This document shows positions 1 through 9,026 of a stretch of 64,000 nucleotides of DNA, piece by piece. Origin of the DNA: Thermoleophilia bacterium (GTDB lineage: Bacteria > Actinomycetota > Thermoleophilia > BMS3ABIN01); assembly GCA_020053595.1 (NCBI GenBank), contig JAGVMV010000014.1, forward strand, positions 1 to 64,000. Reading direction: 5' to 3'. The notes below the pieces were generated by a model. It was given only the letters and a program-made list of their open reading frames with translations. It was not told where the DNA came from and did not search any database. Each line of letters opens with the position of its first letter. The stretch's first letter is position 1. A program made the position numbers and the translations under genes.

Positions 1-282
1 ACCGTGTCCGCCGGCAAAAGCGCCGGTGGTTATTCCCTCCTGGAAGTAAAGCTGGAGACCGGCCGCACCCACCAGATCCGCGTGCATCTGGCGGCGATTG
101 GCCACCCGGTCGCCGGCGACAGCGTCTACGGCCGCCGCCGGGACGAACTGGGCGTCGGCCGCCAGTTCCTGCACTCGTCGCGGCTGAGGTTCACGCATCC
201 GGAGACCGGTGAGACCATAGATGTCAGCGCTCCCCTGCCGACGGACCTGGAAACCGTGCTCGAGCAGCTTCGCTCCCGCTGA
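1..282 (+). CDS. rluD: RluA/RluD-family 23S rRNA pseudouridine synthase, C-terminal part (5' cut by window)
   Basis: The reading frame is open from the first base and ends with TGA at 280-282, so only about 93 C-terminal residues are seen. The stretch LETGRTHQIRVHL followed by GHPVAGDSVYG is the conserved end of the RluA/RluC/RluD catalytic fold, where the Arg-Thr-His-Gln-Ile segment lines the uridine pocket. These enzymes isomerise uridines in 23S rRNA. The catalytic Asp lies upstream of the window. Which uridines are modified cannot be told from this fragment; in Gram-positives a single RluD-like copy often follows lspA. The next gene begins about 120 bases downstream in the same direction. 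Confidence 0.85.
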   Translation, partial: TVSAGKSAGGYSLLEVKLETGRTHQIRVHLAAIGHPVAGDSVYGRRRDELGVGRQFLHSSRLRFTHPETGETIDVSAPLPTDLETVLEQLRSR

Positions 283-399
283 CCCTCGCTGCTCCTAAAT
301 CCGCACTCGACCGGCTCTGCTCCTGCAGACCCTCGCTTCCCCTACGCCTGTCAAACCAGCTTGTCCCTGAAAGCGCGCTCGTGCGAGAATAAAGGCGCC

Positions 400-1773
400 A
401 TGAACCTTCCCCGAATCGTCATTTCAGCGCCCCACCGCAGCTCCGGCAAGACCACCGTGAGCATCGGTCTCTGTGCGGCGCTCGCCGGAGCCGGCCTGGC
501 CGTGCAGCCGTTCAAGAAGGGGCCGGATTTTATCGACCCCATGTGGCTTTCCGCCGCCGCCGGCCGCGAATGCCGCAACCTCGACCTGTTTATGATGGGG
601 GACGAGGAGATCATGAAGTCGGTCAGCCGTAACGCGGCGGACGCCGGCACGGCGGTGATCGAGGGCAACATGGGGTTGTTCGACAGCATCGACGTCGAGG
701 GCAGGGGCAGTACCTCCGACCTGGCCCGGCAACTTGAGTCTCCGGTCATCCTGGTTGTCAATACCCGCAACATGACCCGCTCCATAGCGCCGCTGGTTCA
801 GGGGTTCACGCAGTTCGAACCGGATATCAACATAGCCGGAGTCATTCTCAACATGGTTTCGGGGCCACGGCACGAGGAGAAGCTGCGCGGTGTGCTCGAG
901 CGCTATTGCGACATCGAAGTGGTCGGCGCCATCCGCCGGCGCCCCGAGATCGGCATCATCGAGCGGCACCTGGGGCTACAGCCCGCCCGCGAAGCCCTGG
1001 GTTCGGCCGAGGTAGTTGCGGAAATCGAAAAGATCATCAGCGAGAGCGTCGATCTGGACCGGGTGCGGGCCATCGCCGCAACTGCGCCCGAGCTGCCGGA
1101 CATCGAAACCGGCACCGCTCCGCATCCCGCGCCCACGGTCAGGCTGGGCGTCGCCCAGGACCGCGCCTTCACCTTCTATTATCCGGAAAACCTGGAAGCG
1201 TTGCGGGCAGCGGGCGCTGAACTGGTACCGTTTAGCCCACTTGCCGACGAGCGGTTCCCTGGAGTGGACGGCCTCTATATCGGCGGCGGCTTCCCCGAGG
1301 TTTTCATGAAGGAACTGGAAGCAAACAGGTCACTCCGTAATGAGATCAAGGCGGCGATCGAGGCGGGCATGCCGGTCTACGCCGAATGCGGCGGCCTCAT
1401 GTATCTATCAGGAAGGATGACCTGGCAGGACCAGAGCCGGGAGATGGTCGGCGCGCTCCCCTGCGATATCCTCATGCACGAAAAACCGCGGGGCCACGGC
1501 TACATGGAACTGGCGGCCACCGGAGCGGGAGGCTGGTTCGAGCCGGGTCTAACGATTCGCGGCCACGAGTTCCATTATTCCGAAGTGGTCGGCCTCGATC
1601 CCGGGAAGACAAGGTTTGCCTACGAGGTCCGGCGCGGTACCGGCGTCGATAAGGCCCATGACGGCATTCTCTACCGAAATGTGCTTGCCTCGTACACTCA
1701 TCTGCACAGCCTGGGTTCCCCCGGCTGGGCCGAGGGATTCGTCGAGTTCGTCAAGGGACGACGTTTGCCGTAA
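400..1773 (+). CDS. dsrN: DsrN, cobyrinate a,c-diamide synthase-like siroheme amidase
   Basis: 457 residues. The N-terminal half is a CbiA-type ATPase with a P-loop-like SAPHRSSGKTT near the start and KKGPDFIDPMW, typical of CobB/CbiA. The C-terminal half is a class-I glutamine amidotransferase (GATase_3), with GGGFPEVF, the nucleophile Cys in YAECGGLMYLS and the His in SYTHLHS. CbiA proteins amidate a- and c-carboxylates of cobyrinate. The homologue coded with dsr genes, DsrN, is held to amidate siroheme for the sulfite reductase. Lying just upstream of dsrMCK supports DsrN, but a true cobalamin enzyme cannot be excluded as no other cob genes are visible. The ATG at 400 is preferred to a TTG at 361 because family homology begins right after it. 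Confidence 0.8.
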   Translation: MNLPRIVISAPHRSSGKTTVSIGLCAALAGAGLAVQPFKKGPDFIDPMWLSAAAGRECRNLDLFMMGDEEIMKSVSRNAADAGTAVIEGNMGLFDSIDVEGRGSTSDLARQLESPVILVVNTRNMTRSIAPLVQGFTQFEPDINIAGVILNMVSGPRHEEKLRGVLERYCDIEVVGAIRRRPEIGIIERHLGLQPAREALGSAEVVAEIEKIISESVDLDRVRAIAATAPELPDIETGTAPHPAPTVRLGVAQDRAFTFYYPENLEALRAAGAELVPFSPLADERFPGVDGLYIGGGFPEVFMKELEANRSLRNEIKAAIEAGMPVYAECGGLMYLSGRMTWQDQSREMVGALPCDILMHEKPRGHGYMELAATGAGGWFEPGLTIRGHEFHYSEVVGLDPGKTRFAYEVRRGTGVDKAHDGILYRNVLASYTHLHSLGSPGWAEGFVEFVKGRRLP

Positions 1774-2068
1774 ACCTCCCGTTTTATCCGCCTCGCGAAA
1801 ACTTCCGCGTCTAACTATTGACAAGAATTTAAAACGGGTGTAGATTTTCTTTTGCGCCGTATACCCTCTACGGTATCAAATCCTGCAATTTGCGCTGGCA
1901 GGGCGGGTTTCTCACATGTGTTTGACACATTTAGAACTAGCGTGATATCTTTGCGAATGCTCCAGGGGGTATCGGGCCGGGTTTCTGATTCAGGGTGGTT
2001 ATCGGGGCGGTTTTTCCTTTCCAAGTCAGTCCGTGGAGTGAAAACTCTCCAGTCAACAGGGAAGAGGT
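1774..2068 (+). promoter_or_regulatory. dsr operon promoter and long 5' leader
   Basis: TTGACA at 1818-1823 and TAGATT at 1841-1846 are 17 bases apart, a near-consensus housekeeping promoter. The transcript would start near 1853 and leave a leader of about 215 bases before dsrM. Just past the start site is the inverted repeat ATACC-6-GGTAT (1861-1876). A second inverted repeat, ATGTG-5-CACAT, lies near 1915-1930 and overlaps another TTGACA (1922-1927). These may be operators, but no regulator is identified. Nothing coding is seen in the leader. Confidence 0.6.
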
Positions 2069-2854
2069 GTGAGCGGTTTGACAATATTATTCGTGGTTCT
2101 CGGTTATGCGACACTCGCGATTTTCATCGTCGGCGTTCTTGCCCAGGTCTGGAAATATGGCAAAACTCCGTCACCGCTGAAGATACCGCAGACTCCCGCG
2201 CCTGTTACTGCCTCAGGTGTGCCGGTCCGGGTTCTTTCCGAAGTCGTGCTTTTCAAGAGCCTGTTCAAGAGCAACCGGGTGATCTGGCTGGCCGGCTATG
2301 TTTTCCACATTGGCCTGCTGCTGGCCCTGGTCAAGCATTATCGTTTCCTTTTTGCCAGCGTTCCCGCCGGCCTCAGTTATTTCGACACTTTCGAGATGTA
2401 TCCCGGGCTGATCATGATGGGCGGCCTCGCTCTCCTCTTCCTGCTGCGGCTGGTGGTGGACCGGCACCTGTTCATCTCGGTGATGACCGACTATGTACTG
2501 CTCATCCTGCTCATCGCCATCGCCGGCACCGGCACGCTGGCCAAGCATTTTTTCCGGGTGGACATAACCCAGGTCAAGGAATTCATGATGGGCCTGATCT
2601 CCTTCAGCCCCATGGGCGCCAACTCAGCCTTCCCCACCGAGACGATCTTTCTGATCCATTTCAGCCTGGTGCTGCTGCTGCTGGTCTATTTCCCCTTCAG
2701 CAAGCTGATGCACGCCGCCGGCGTCTTCTTCAGCCCCACCAGGAACCAGGTGGACAACCCGCGGGAGAAGCGCATAGTGGCTCCCTGGGCGGAGAACCTG
2801 CCGGCGCCGACTCCGATCGCGGAAGAAGCCGTGGAGGCTCCCGGTCAGGCGTAA
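2069..2854 (+). CDS. dsrM: DsrM, cytochrome b membrane subunit of DsrMKJOP
   Basis: 261 residues, NarI-like. Several hydrophobic helices are evident, with His-bearing segments YVFHIGLLLALVKHYRF and LIHFSLVLLLLVYFPFSKLMH that suit haem b ligation. The C-terminal 40 residues are soluble and rich in Pro and Ala. DsrM exchanges electrons with menaquinone and passes them to DsrK, the CCG-domain subunit that acts on DsrC trisulfide. The start is GTG at 2069 with AGGGAAGAGG just before it. It is the first gene after the promoter at 1818-1846. Unusually, dsrC sits between dsrM and dsrK. Confidence 0.88.
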   Translation: MSGLTILFVVLGYATLAIFIVGVLAQVWKYGKTPSPLKIPQTPAPVTASGVPVRVLSEVVLFKSLFKSNRVIWLAGYVFHIGLLLALVKHYRFLFASVPAGLSYFDTFEMYPGLIMMGGLALLFLLRLVVDRHLFISVMTDYVLLILLIAIAGTGTLAKHFFRVDITQVKEFMMGLISFSPMGANSAFPTETIFLIHFSLVLLLLVYFPFSKLMHAAGVFFSPTRNQVDNPREKRIVAPWAENLPAPTPIAEEAVEAPGQA

Positions 2855-2943
2855 GGCTTTGGTTAAGTGAGAGGCGCTCCACCGAGCAGACTGCTCTCTT
2901 AATATATAAATGGTAAAGCAACACAAACAGGAGGATATGTAAA

Positions 2944-3279
2944 ATGGGAAGCTTTGAGATTGATGGCAAGACATATGAGACGGACGACGACGGTTATTTG
3001 GTCAACCTGGATGAATGGAACGAAGATGTGGCCAAGTACATTGCCGGCATCGAGAGTGTCGAGTTGACGGAAGCCCACTGGGAAGTAGTCAACTTTCTGC
3101 GCAATTACTACCAGGAGTACAACATCGCTCCCGCCATCAAGATCCTGATCAAGGAAATGAAGAAGATGTTCGGTCCGGAGAAGGGCAACAGCGCCTACCT
3201 CTACGACCTGTATCCCGCCGGTCCGGCCCTTCAGGCCTGCAAGATCGCCGGGCTCCCGAAGCCGACCGGCTGCGTTTAA
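2944..3279 (+). CDS. dsrC: DsrC, sulfur-carrier protein with two redox cysteines
   Basis: 111 residues, the usual DsrC/TusE size. The flexible C-terminus is CKIAGLPKPTGCV, placing the two conserved cysteines at 99 and 110, ten residues apart, as in true DsrC proteins that form the trisulfide product of DsrAB. TusE proteins keep only the last cysteine, so this is the dissimilatory form. It carries sulfite- or sulfide-derived sulfur between DsrAB and the DsrMKJOP membrane complex, and could receive sulfur from DsrEFH. A strong AGGAGG (2929-2934) lies nine bases before ATG. A terminator-like hairpin follows immediately, which would allow dsrMC to be made in excess of the rest. Confidence 0.95.
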   Translation: MGSFEIDGKTYETDDDGYLVNLDEWNEDVAKYIAGIESVELTEAHWEVVNFLRNYYQEYNIAPAIKILIKEMKKMFGPEKGNSAYLYDLYPAGPALQACKIAGLPKPTGCV

Positions 3280-3310
3280 TCAGTCGAACGCGCTTGTTAT
3301 AGGGCAATAA

Positions 3311-3360
3311 ACGGAGGTCGGCCGGGCGGTTTCCGGCGCGGCCGGCCTCCGTTTCAGTTT
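3311..3360 (+). terminator. GC-rich hairpin after dsrC (attenuator-like terminator)
   Basis: ACGGAGGTCGGCCG (3311-3324) pairs with CGGCCGGCCTCCGT (3339-3352): 14 pairs with one G-U, a 14-base loop, and a T-containing run GTTTCAGTTT after it. It lies between dsrC and dsrK, which are otherwise in one operon, so partial termination or 3'-end stabilisation of the dsrMC message is likely. Confidence 0.65.
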
Positions 3361-3459
3361 CAACAGAGGGCGGGCGTTAATTCCTTTGTGCGGAATCGGC
3401 CGCGGCCGCGTTTTGAGTGACCGCAGTGGCGCTTTTTGTATCCGAAAGGAAAGCATTTA

Positions 3460-5043
3460 ATGGCAGATACTGAAGCAACAGCAACCGAAGAAGAACCAAA
3501 AGTTTTGACCGACCTGGAAAAGGTCGGCGAGCCTAGCGTTCCCCGGAAGAAACCGAACGAGATTCATCCGGACGACCTGGTCGGCAAAATCAGCATTCCC
3601 AAGGTCGAGGAAGGCTCTGCGGCCGGTAACAAGCCTTATCTCTGCAAGCCCGAGAACATGGAGAAGCTGGGCTTCCCCGGGGACCTGCGCACGGACTGGC
3701 ACGACGCCGCCATCGCCAAGATGGGCGACCTGCTGAAGAAGTACAAGTCCCTGCAGGTCTACATGGATATATGCGTCAAATGCGGCTCCTGCACCGACAA
3801 GTGCCACTATTTTCTTGGCACCAGGGATGGCAAAAACATGCCGGTGGCCCGCGCCGAGCTTTTCCGCAAGGTCTACCGCAAATATTTCACCACCGAGGGC
3901 AAGATCCTCGGCAAGCTCGCCGGCGCGGAGAGGTTCGATCTGGACCTGCTGGGCGAATGGTACAGCTATTTCCACCAGTGCTCCCAGTGCCGCCGCTGCT
4001 CGGTCTTCTGCCCTTATGGCATTGATACCGCCGAGATCTCCATGGCGGCCCGCGAGATCATGGACCACATCGGCGTCGGCCAGAAGTATGTGAACGACAT
4101 CATCGTCAAGGTACATGACGTCGGCAACAACCTGGGCATGAATCCCAAGGCGCTCAAGGCCACCCTCGAATCCACTGAAGAGGATCTGGAGGAGGAGACC
4201 GGCCAGAAGATCCGGCTGCCGCTGGATGAGGTGGGCGCCGAAGTGCTGATGGTGACCCCGTCGGCCGACTTCTTCGCCTCGCCACACGTGGAATCGCTGC
4301 TGGGTTACGCCAAGGTCTTCCATCAGGCAGGCATCAGCTGGACTTTCAGCACCGCCGCTTCCGAGGCCGGCAATTTCGGCATGTTCATCGGCAGCTACGG
4401 GCAGATGCAGAAAGTCGCCTCGCGCCTGACGGACGCTATCCAGGAGATCAAGCCCAAGCGCCTGATAGTCGGCGAGTGCGGCCACGCCTGGAGAATAGCC
4501 TATTCTTTCTGGAACACGCTGATCGGCCCCTTCGATTCGCTGGATCCCAACTACAAGCGGCCAGAGCACATCTGTGAGTACACGCTCGACCTGGTGAACC
4601 GTGGCGCCATCAAGCTCGACAAATCCAAAAACGACGATTTTGTCGTCACCATGCATGATTCCTGCAATGTGGCCCGAGGCGCCCGCATGGGCGACAAGCC
4701 GGGCGGCCAGTTCACCATCCCCCGCGACCTGATCAAGGCCAGCTGCAACCGCTATGTGGAGATGGACGAAGAAACCATCATGGAAAAGACCTTCTGTTGC
4801 GGCGGCGGCGGCGGACTTCTGACCGACGACCTGCTTGAGCTGCGGGTCCAGGGGGCAATGCCCAGGATGCAGGCCTTCCACAAGGTCCAGGAATCTCACG
4901 GCGTCAACTTCCTCGCCCTTATCTGCGCCATCTGCAAGGCGCAGTTCACCAAGATTCTTCCCAAGTACGGCGTTGGCATGGATGTGGCAGGCGGCGTACA
5001 CCAGCTCATCGCTAACGCCATAGAACTGGGAGCCAAAGAATGA
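3460..5043 (+). CDS. dsrK: DsrK, HdrD-like iron-sulfur subunit of DsrMKJOP
   Basis: 527 residues. Two 4Fe-4S ferredoxin motifs are visible: CVKCGSCTDKC from residue 105 and CSQCRRCSVFCPYG from residue 174. The rest is an HdrD-type CCG region with GECGHAW, HDSCNVARG and a CCGGGGG motif near residue 446, the site for the special catalytic cluster. DsrK is the cytoplasmic subunit that reduces DsrC trisulfide, or oxidises DsrC in the reverse direction, with DsrM. The ATG at 3460 is chosen over a TTG at 3436 because a purine-rich ribosome binding site (AAAGGAA) precedes it. The first 70 residues are acidic and probably disordered. Its stop overlaps the dsrJ start by four bases (ATGA), so the two are coupled. 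Confidence 0.93.
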   Translation: MADTEATATEEEPKVLTDLEKVGEPSVPRKKPNEIHPDDLVGKISIPKVEEGSAAGNKPYLCKPENMEKLGFPGDLRTDWHDAAIAKMGDLLKKYKSLQVYMDICVKCGSCTDKCHYFLGTRDGKNMPVARAELFRKVYRKYFTTEGKILGKLAGAERFDLDLLGEWYSYFHQCSQCRRCSVFCPYGIDTAEISMAAREIMDHIGVGQKYVNDIIVKVHDVGNNLGMNPKALKATLESTEEDLEEETGQKIRLPLDEVGAEVLMVTPSADFFASPHVESLLGYAKVFHQAGISWTFSTAASEAGNFGMFIGSYGQMQKVASRLTDAIQEIKPKRLIVGECGHAWRIAYSFWNTLIGPFDSLDPNYKRPEHICEYTLDLVNRGAIKLDKSKNDDFVVTMHDSCNVARGARMGDKPGGQFTIPRDLIKASCNRYVEMDEETIMEKTFCCGGGGGLLTDDLLELRVQGAMPRMQAFHKVQESHGVNFLALICAICKAQFTKILPKYGVGMDVAGGVHQLIANAIELGAKE

Positions 5044-5459
5044 AAAAGGCAGTCATCGCAACCATCATCTTCCTGCTCGTGCTGGCCTCACCGATCATCA
5101 TCAACGCCGCCAGCGGCAAGATATTCAGCCCGGAGGATAAACCGGACCTCAGCAAGGGCACCGACGCCGATGCGGTCAGGTGCGTCGAGCCCCAGAACGG
5201 CGACCGGCAGGAAACCAAGGACTATATGCGCATCAACCACCAGCAGAAGCTCAAGGAAGAGCGGGTCAAGGAAGTGCGCGAGGGCATCAAAGACGAACGC
5301 TTCCAGATCGAGCGCTGCTTCAGCTGCCACAAGTACGAGGATTTTTGCCAGGAATGCCACAAATACAACGGCGTTCAGCCCGGGTGCATGGACAAGACCA
5401 GCGGTTGTCATTCCACGGAAGATCAACCGGCATCATTCCGGCCAGCGGGTTATGAATAA
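5040..5459 (+). CDS. dsrJ: DsrJ, periplasmic multihaem cytochrome c
   Basis: 139 residues with an N-terminal hydrophobic signal or anchor (residues 3-22). Two standard haem motifs are present: CFSCH (93-97) and CQECH (103-107). The place of the expected third CXXCH holds CMDKTSGCH (116-124), a CX6CH spacing. Cys48 in RCVEP matches the conserved cysteine known as an unusual haem ligand in DsrJ. DsrJ is the extracytoplasmic subunit with DsrO. The ATG overlaps the dsrK stop. Whether the third haem is bound at the widened motif is unknown. Confidence 0.88.
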   Translation: MKKAVIATIIFLLVLASPIIINAASGKIFSPEDKPDLSKGTDADAVRCVEPQNGDRQETKDYMRINHQQKLKEERVKEVREGIKDERFQIERCFSCHKYEDFCQECHKYNGVQPGCMDKTSGCHSTEDQPASFRPAGYE

Positions 5460-5530
5460 ACTGAACCAAAGCTGAACCAGGCAGCACCGGATCGAGACCT
5501 TAAAAAGACAAAGGGAGAAAAGGTCAAGCA

Positions 5531-6358
5531 ATGGCAAATGAATCTATGGACAGAAGGACGTTTCTCAAGCTGGGCGGGATGATCGCCGCGGCTGGCGCGG
5601 CCATGCCGGCGTCACAGCTGCTGGTGACCTCGACCATGGCTTCCAACGGTGCAACCACGAACAAGTCGCTCCAGTTTGCCATGACCGTCAACCTGAACAA
5701 TTGTGACGGCTGCAAGGAGTGCGAGAAAGCCTGCCGCGAGGAAAACAACGTACCCGACCTCCAGGCTACCTATGGAGAAGACGCCGCCCGCTACACTCCG
5801 TACTGGGTACGCGTCGCCCAGATGAAACAGGATCTGCCGGGCACCGAAGAGCGGCCGATTCCGCTGCTCTGCCAGCACTGTTCCGATCCGCCATGCGTGC
5901 ATGTTTGCGTCACCAAGGCATCTTTCGTCCGGGAAAAGGACGGCATTGTCCTGATTGACGAGCATCGCTGCATCGGCTGCCGTTATTGCATTATCGCCTG
6001 CCCGTACCGGGCGCGCACGATGGTTTTCCGTGAAAATCCGGTGCCGCGCGATCAGCAGAACTCCAAGGTGCCGGCGATGATGCTTGGCGTTGCCACCAAA
6101 TGCACCTTCTGCGCCCACAAGGATCTGGAAGGCGGCGAAATGCCGGCCTGCGTGGAAGCCTGTCAAAAGCACATGAATCAAGTCAACGGCAAACCGGCGC
6201 TGGAATTCGGCAACCGCAACGACCATAACGAAAAGGTCGCGAGGCAGATAGCGGACGGAGAGGTGCAGGAACTCAGGGTCAACCTGGAAGTCAAGCCGAA
6301 CGTGTACTACCTGGGCTTGTCCAGGCAGGAAGCCATATTGGAAAAGGTGTTGGGATGA
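5531..6358 (+). CDS. dsrO: DsrO, Tat-exported iron-sulfur protein
   Basis: 275 residues. The N-terminus has a twin-arginine signal (DRRTFLKLGG, then an Ala-rich stretch). Four cysteine clusters of the DmsB/HybA type follow: CDGCKECEKAC, CQHCSDPPCVHVC, CIGCRYCIIACPY and CTFCAH with CVEAC further on, which fits several 4Fe-4S clusters. DsrO works with the haem protein DsrJ outside the membrane and hands electrons to DsrP. The start ATG follows GGGAGAAAAGG. The 71-base gap from dsrJ has no evident signal. Confidence 0.93.
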   Translation: MANESMDRRTFLKLGGMIAAAGAAMPASQLLVTSTMASNGATTNKSLQFAMTVNLNNCDGCKECEKACREENNVPDLQATYGEDAARYTPYWVRVAQMKQDLPGTEERPIPLLCQHCSDPPCVHVCVTKASFVREKDGIVLIDEHRCIGCRYCIIACPYRARTMVFRENPVPRDQQNSKVPAMMLGVATKCTFCAHKDLEGGEMPACVEACQKHMNQVNGKPALEFGNRNDHNEKVARQIADGEVQELRVNLEVKPNVYYLGLSRQEAILEKVLG

Positions 6359-6386
6359 TATCCATTTTCGTGACTGAGAGGTCGTA

Positions 6387-7661
6387 GTGGCGAATTACTA
6401 TTTCTCGAGAATAGAGGGAAAAAGCGCGAGCTTCTGGACCGCGACGGCGATCTGTGCCGGGCTGGTGCTCGCCTGGCTGGTAGCGACCCTGATCAGGTTC
6501 CTGAAGGGCTACTACCTGACGGGCATGAGCAACTCCGTGACCTGGGCCGGCGACAAGGTGATTTTTGTCCTCTTTGTCGGTTTAAGCGCCGGCTCGCTGA
6601 TGATCTCCGGCCTGGCGGTTATTTTTAAACAGAAGGAGTACAAGGTACTCTCGCGGGTGGCGGCTTTTAACTCGGTATTGTTCATGATCGGAGCGCTCGG
6701 CGCGCTCATTTCCGGCTGGGGCCGTCCTGACCGCATCTTCCTGCCTTTTTACATGATAAACCCGCGTTCGCTGCTTTCGCTGAACGCCTTCATCTATATG
6801 AGCTACATCACCATCGGTATCCTCTATCTCTGGGCGCAGTTCAAGGAGAATGACCGCTGGACCACGGTCATGGGTACGGCCGCGGTGGTCGCCGCTGTCT
6901 TTGTGCACTCCGGGACCGGCTTTATCTTCGGCATCATCAACGGGCGTGACATGTACTTCTCATCCATCACACCGCTGGCCTTTGTAATCGCGGCTCTGTC
7001 TTCAGGGACCGCCCTGGCAATGATCATGCTCCACCTGACATTCAAATACACCAAGCGTTCGGTCGACCAGCGTTTCTTCCTGCAGCTTTCCAAAATCATG
7101 CTGGGACTGATGATCTTCGTCTTCTACCTGGTTACCATCGAGCATCTGACCCACCTTTACGATCCGGAGTTCCAGCACGGTGAGAAGTTTGTCATGTTCG
7201 GCGGCAACCTGTTCTTCACCTTCGTCTTCTGGGTGCAGCTCTATCTGGTGGGACTGATCATTCCGATCTTCATCCTCTTCAATCCCAAGACGAAAGGCAG
7301 GCTGGGCTGGATACTGGCGGCGTCGGTCATGCATGTCATCGGCGTGCTTGGCGAGCGGATGCTGTTCATCCTGCCGGGCCAGGTTCTGGCGCAGCCGATC
7401 ATGCCTGGCTATGAACTCAGCAGCGGTTTTCAGGATGGCATTAATGTGATGTATATCCCTCGATTGATCGAGTGGATACAATATGCAGGTATTTTCGCTC
7501 TCATTGGGCTCGTTTACCTTTTAGGTCTGAAGCTGTTGCCGCTCATGCCGAGGGAGGGCATCTTCGTGAAACCCGTCCATGCGGAAGAGCCGGCGGCGGA
7601 AGCCGAGGAAGAAGAGAGCGTTGGGGCAGTAGAAGGTTTGGCAGAGGGAGCCCAGGCCTAA
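6387..7661 (+). CDS. dsrP: DsrP, NrfD-family integral membrane subunit
   Basis: 424 residues with about ten hydrophobic segments, in the NrfD/PsrC polysulfide reductase membrane family, followed by an acidic tail (AAEAEEEESVG). NrfD-type subunits bind quinone and connect it to a periplasmic ferredoxin-like partner, here DsrO. The start is GTG at 6387 after GAGAGG. Together with dsrM, K, J and O this completes the five-subunit complex. Confidence 0.9.
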   Translation: MANYYFSRIEGKSASFWTATAICAGLVLAWLVATLIRFLKGYYLTGMSNSVTWAGDKVIFVLFVGLSAGSLMISGLAVIFKQKEYKVLSRVAAFNSVLFMIGALGALISGWGRPDRIFLPFYMINPRSLLSLNAFIYMSYITIGILYLWAQFKENDRWTTVMGTAAVVAAVFVHSGTGFIFGIINGRDMYFSSITPLAFVIAALSSGTALAMIMLHLTFKYTKRSVDQRFFLQLSKIMLGLMIFVFYLVTIEHLTHLYDPEFQHGEKFVMFGGNLFFTFVFWVQLYLVGLIIPIFILFNPKTKGRLGWILAASVMHVIGVLGERMLFILPGQVLAQPIMPGYELSSGFQDGINVMYIPRLIEWIQYAGIFALIGLVYLLGLKLLPLMPREGIFVKPVHAEEPAAEAEEEESVGAVEGLAEGAQA

Positions 7662-7737
7662 AGCTTTTTTACCGCCTGATATCGAGGCAAGCAGAAGCAG
7701 AGACAAGCAAACGCAACTAAAGTAAAGGAGAGCAGGA

Positions 7738-8946
7738 ATGGCAGATGATCTCAAGACTCCACTCCTTGATGAGTTGGAAAAGGGACCGTGGCCGAGTTTT
7801 ATCACGGACATCAAGAGCATGGCCGGCAAGAACGATTATTGCAAGGACTTGCTGGGCCAGCTGGAAAAGTCCTACGAGGACAAGCGTGGCTACTGGAAGC
7901 ACGGCGGCCTCGTAGGCGTCATGGGTTATGGTGGCGGCGTCATCGGCCGTTACTCGGCCCTGCCGGATGAATTCCCCGGCGTTTCGCATTTTCACACAGT
8001 CCGTGTGAATCAGCCTTCCGGCTGGTTCTATACCACGGACGCGCTTCGCGAGATCATGGACATCTGGGAGGAGCACGGGTCCGGTCTCACGAACATGCAC
8101 GGCTCCACCGGTGACATGGTTCTCCTGGGAACCCGCACTGAAGAGCTGGAGCCCATCTTCAGGGCACTGACGGCGAAGGGCTGGGACCTTGGCGGTTCCG
8201 GTTCTGACCTCCGTACGCCCAGCTGTTGTGTTGGTCCCGCCCGGTGCGAGATGGCCTGTTACGACACCCTGGCCATGACCTACGACCTGACGAAGAGCTA
8301 TCAGGACGAGCTTCACCGCCCCATGTTCAATTACAAGTACAAGATCAAGATGTCCGGCTGCCCGAACGACTGCACGGCGGCCATCGCCCGGTCTGACATG
8401 GGCATCATCGGTATCTGGAGAGACGACATCAAGGTTGACCAGGCCGCTTTCGCTGAATATGTGGACAGCGGCATGGACATCCAGGGCGCCGTCGTCGATC
8501 TCTGCCCGACCGGTTGCATCACGGTCGAGGGCAAGGAGATCAATATCGACGACAGCGACTGCGTCAAGTGCATGCACTGCCTCAACCGCCTGCCCAAGGC
8601 TCTGTCTCCGGGCGACGACAAGGGCTTCGCGGTATGCCTGGGCGCCAAAGCGCCGATTGTCGAGGGCGCGTTGTTCGGTTCAGTCATCATCCCTTTCATG
8701 AAGATCGAGGATGGCGATTTCGAGCCGATGCACGACCTGATCGAGCGCATCTGGGAGTTCTGGGATGAGCACGGAACATCGCGCGAGCGCATCGGCGAGT
8801 TCATCGAGCGCATCAGCCTCGCGACCTTCCTCGAGGGCATTGGCGAGGATCCGTCGCCGAAGATGGTCAAGGCCCCGAGGGACAATCCCTACATCTTCTA
8901 CGAAGAGTACTACGAGGAAGAGGGAGCAAGCGCCAGCGAGGAATAA
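7738..8946 (+). CDS. dsrA: DsrA, dissimilatory sulfite reductase alpha subunit
   Basis: 402 residues, the family length. The siroheme/4Fe-4S binding cysteines are seen in [12 protein letters not shown] (163-174) and SGCPNDC (206-212). An inserted ferredoxin domain has LCPTGCI and [15 protein letters not shown]. DsrA with DsrB forms the A2B2 enzyme that reduces sulfite to a DsrC-bound trisulfide, or runs in reverse in sulfur oxidisers. AAAGGAG lies before the ATG. Reductive or oxidative type cannot be settled without a tree. Confidence 0.96.
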   Translation: MADDLKTPLLDELEKGPWPSFITDIKSMAGKNDYCKDLLGQLEKSYEDKRGYWKHGGLVGVMGYGGGVIGRYSALPDEFPGVSHFHTVRVNQPSGWFYTTDALREIMDIWEEHGSGLTNMHGSTGDMVLLGTRTEELEPIFRALTAKGWDLGGSGSDLRTPSCCVGPARCEMACYDTLAMTYDLTKSYQDELHRPMFNYKYKIKMSGCPNDCTAAIARSDMGIIGIWRDDIKVDQAAFAEYVDSGMDIQGAVVDLCPTGCITVEGKEINIDDSDCVKCMHCLNRLPKALSPGDDKGFAVCLGAKAPIVEGALFGSVIIPFMKIEDGDFEPMHDLIERIWEFWDEHGTSRERIGEFIERISLATFLEGIGEDPSPKMVKAPRDNPYIFYEEYYEEEGASASEE

Positions 8947-9026
8947 TCAGGCGATCCACGCAGGGCGTCCGCGATTCATCGCAGATTGTCCTGAGTCAAC
9001 TTTGACAGTAACAGGAGGTTAGTTTT

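Noticed and set aside
1922-1950. Second promoter TTGACA in the dsrM leader.
   Set aside because: No acceptable -10 hexamer lies 16-18 bases downstream; kept only as a possible part of an operator.
3457-5001. A 514-codon open frame on the minus strand opposite dsrK.
   Set aside because: dsrK on the plus strand has clear homology over the same span; the opposite frame is a high-GC shadow with no family features. The same holds for long minus-strand frames opposite carB, yvcK, dsrB and dsrL.
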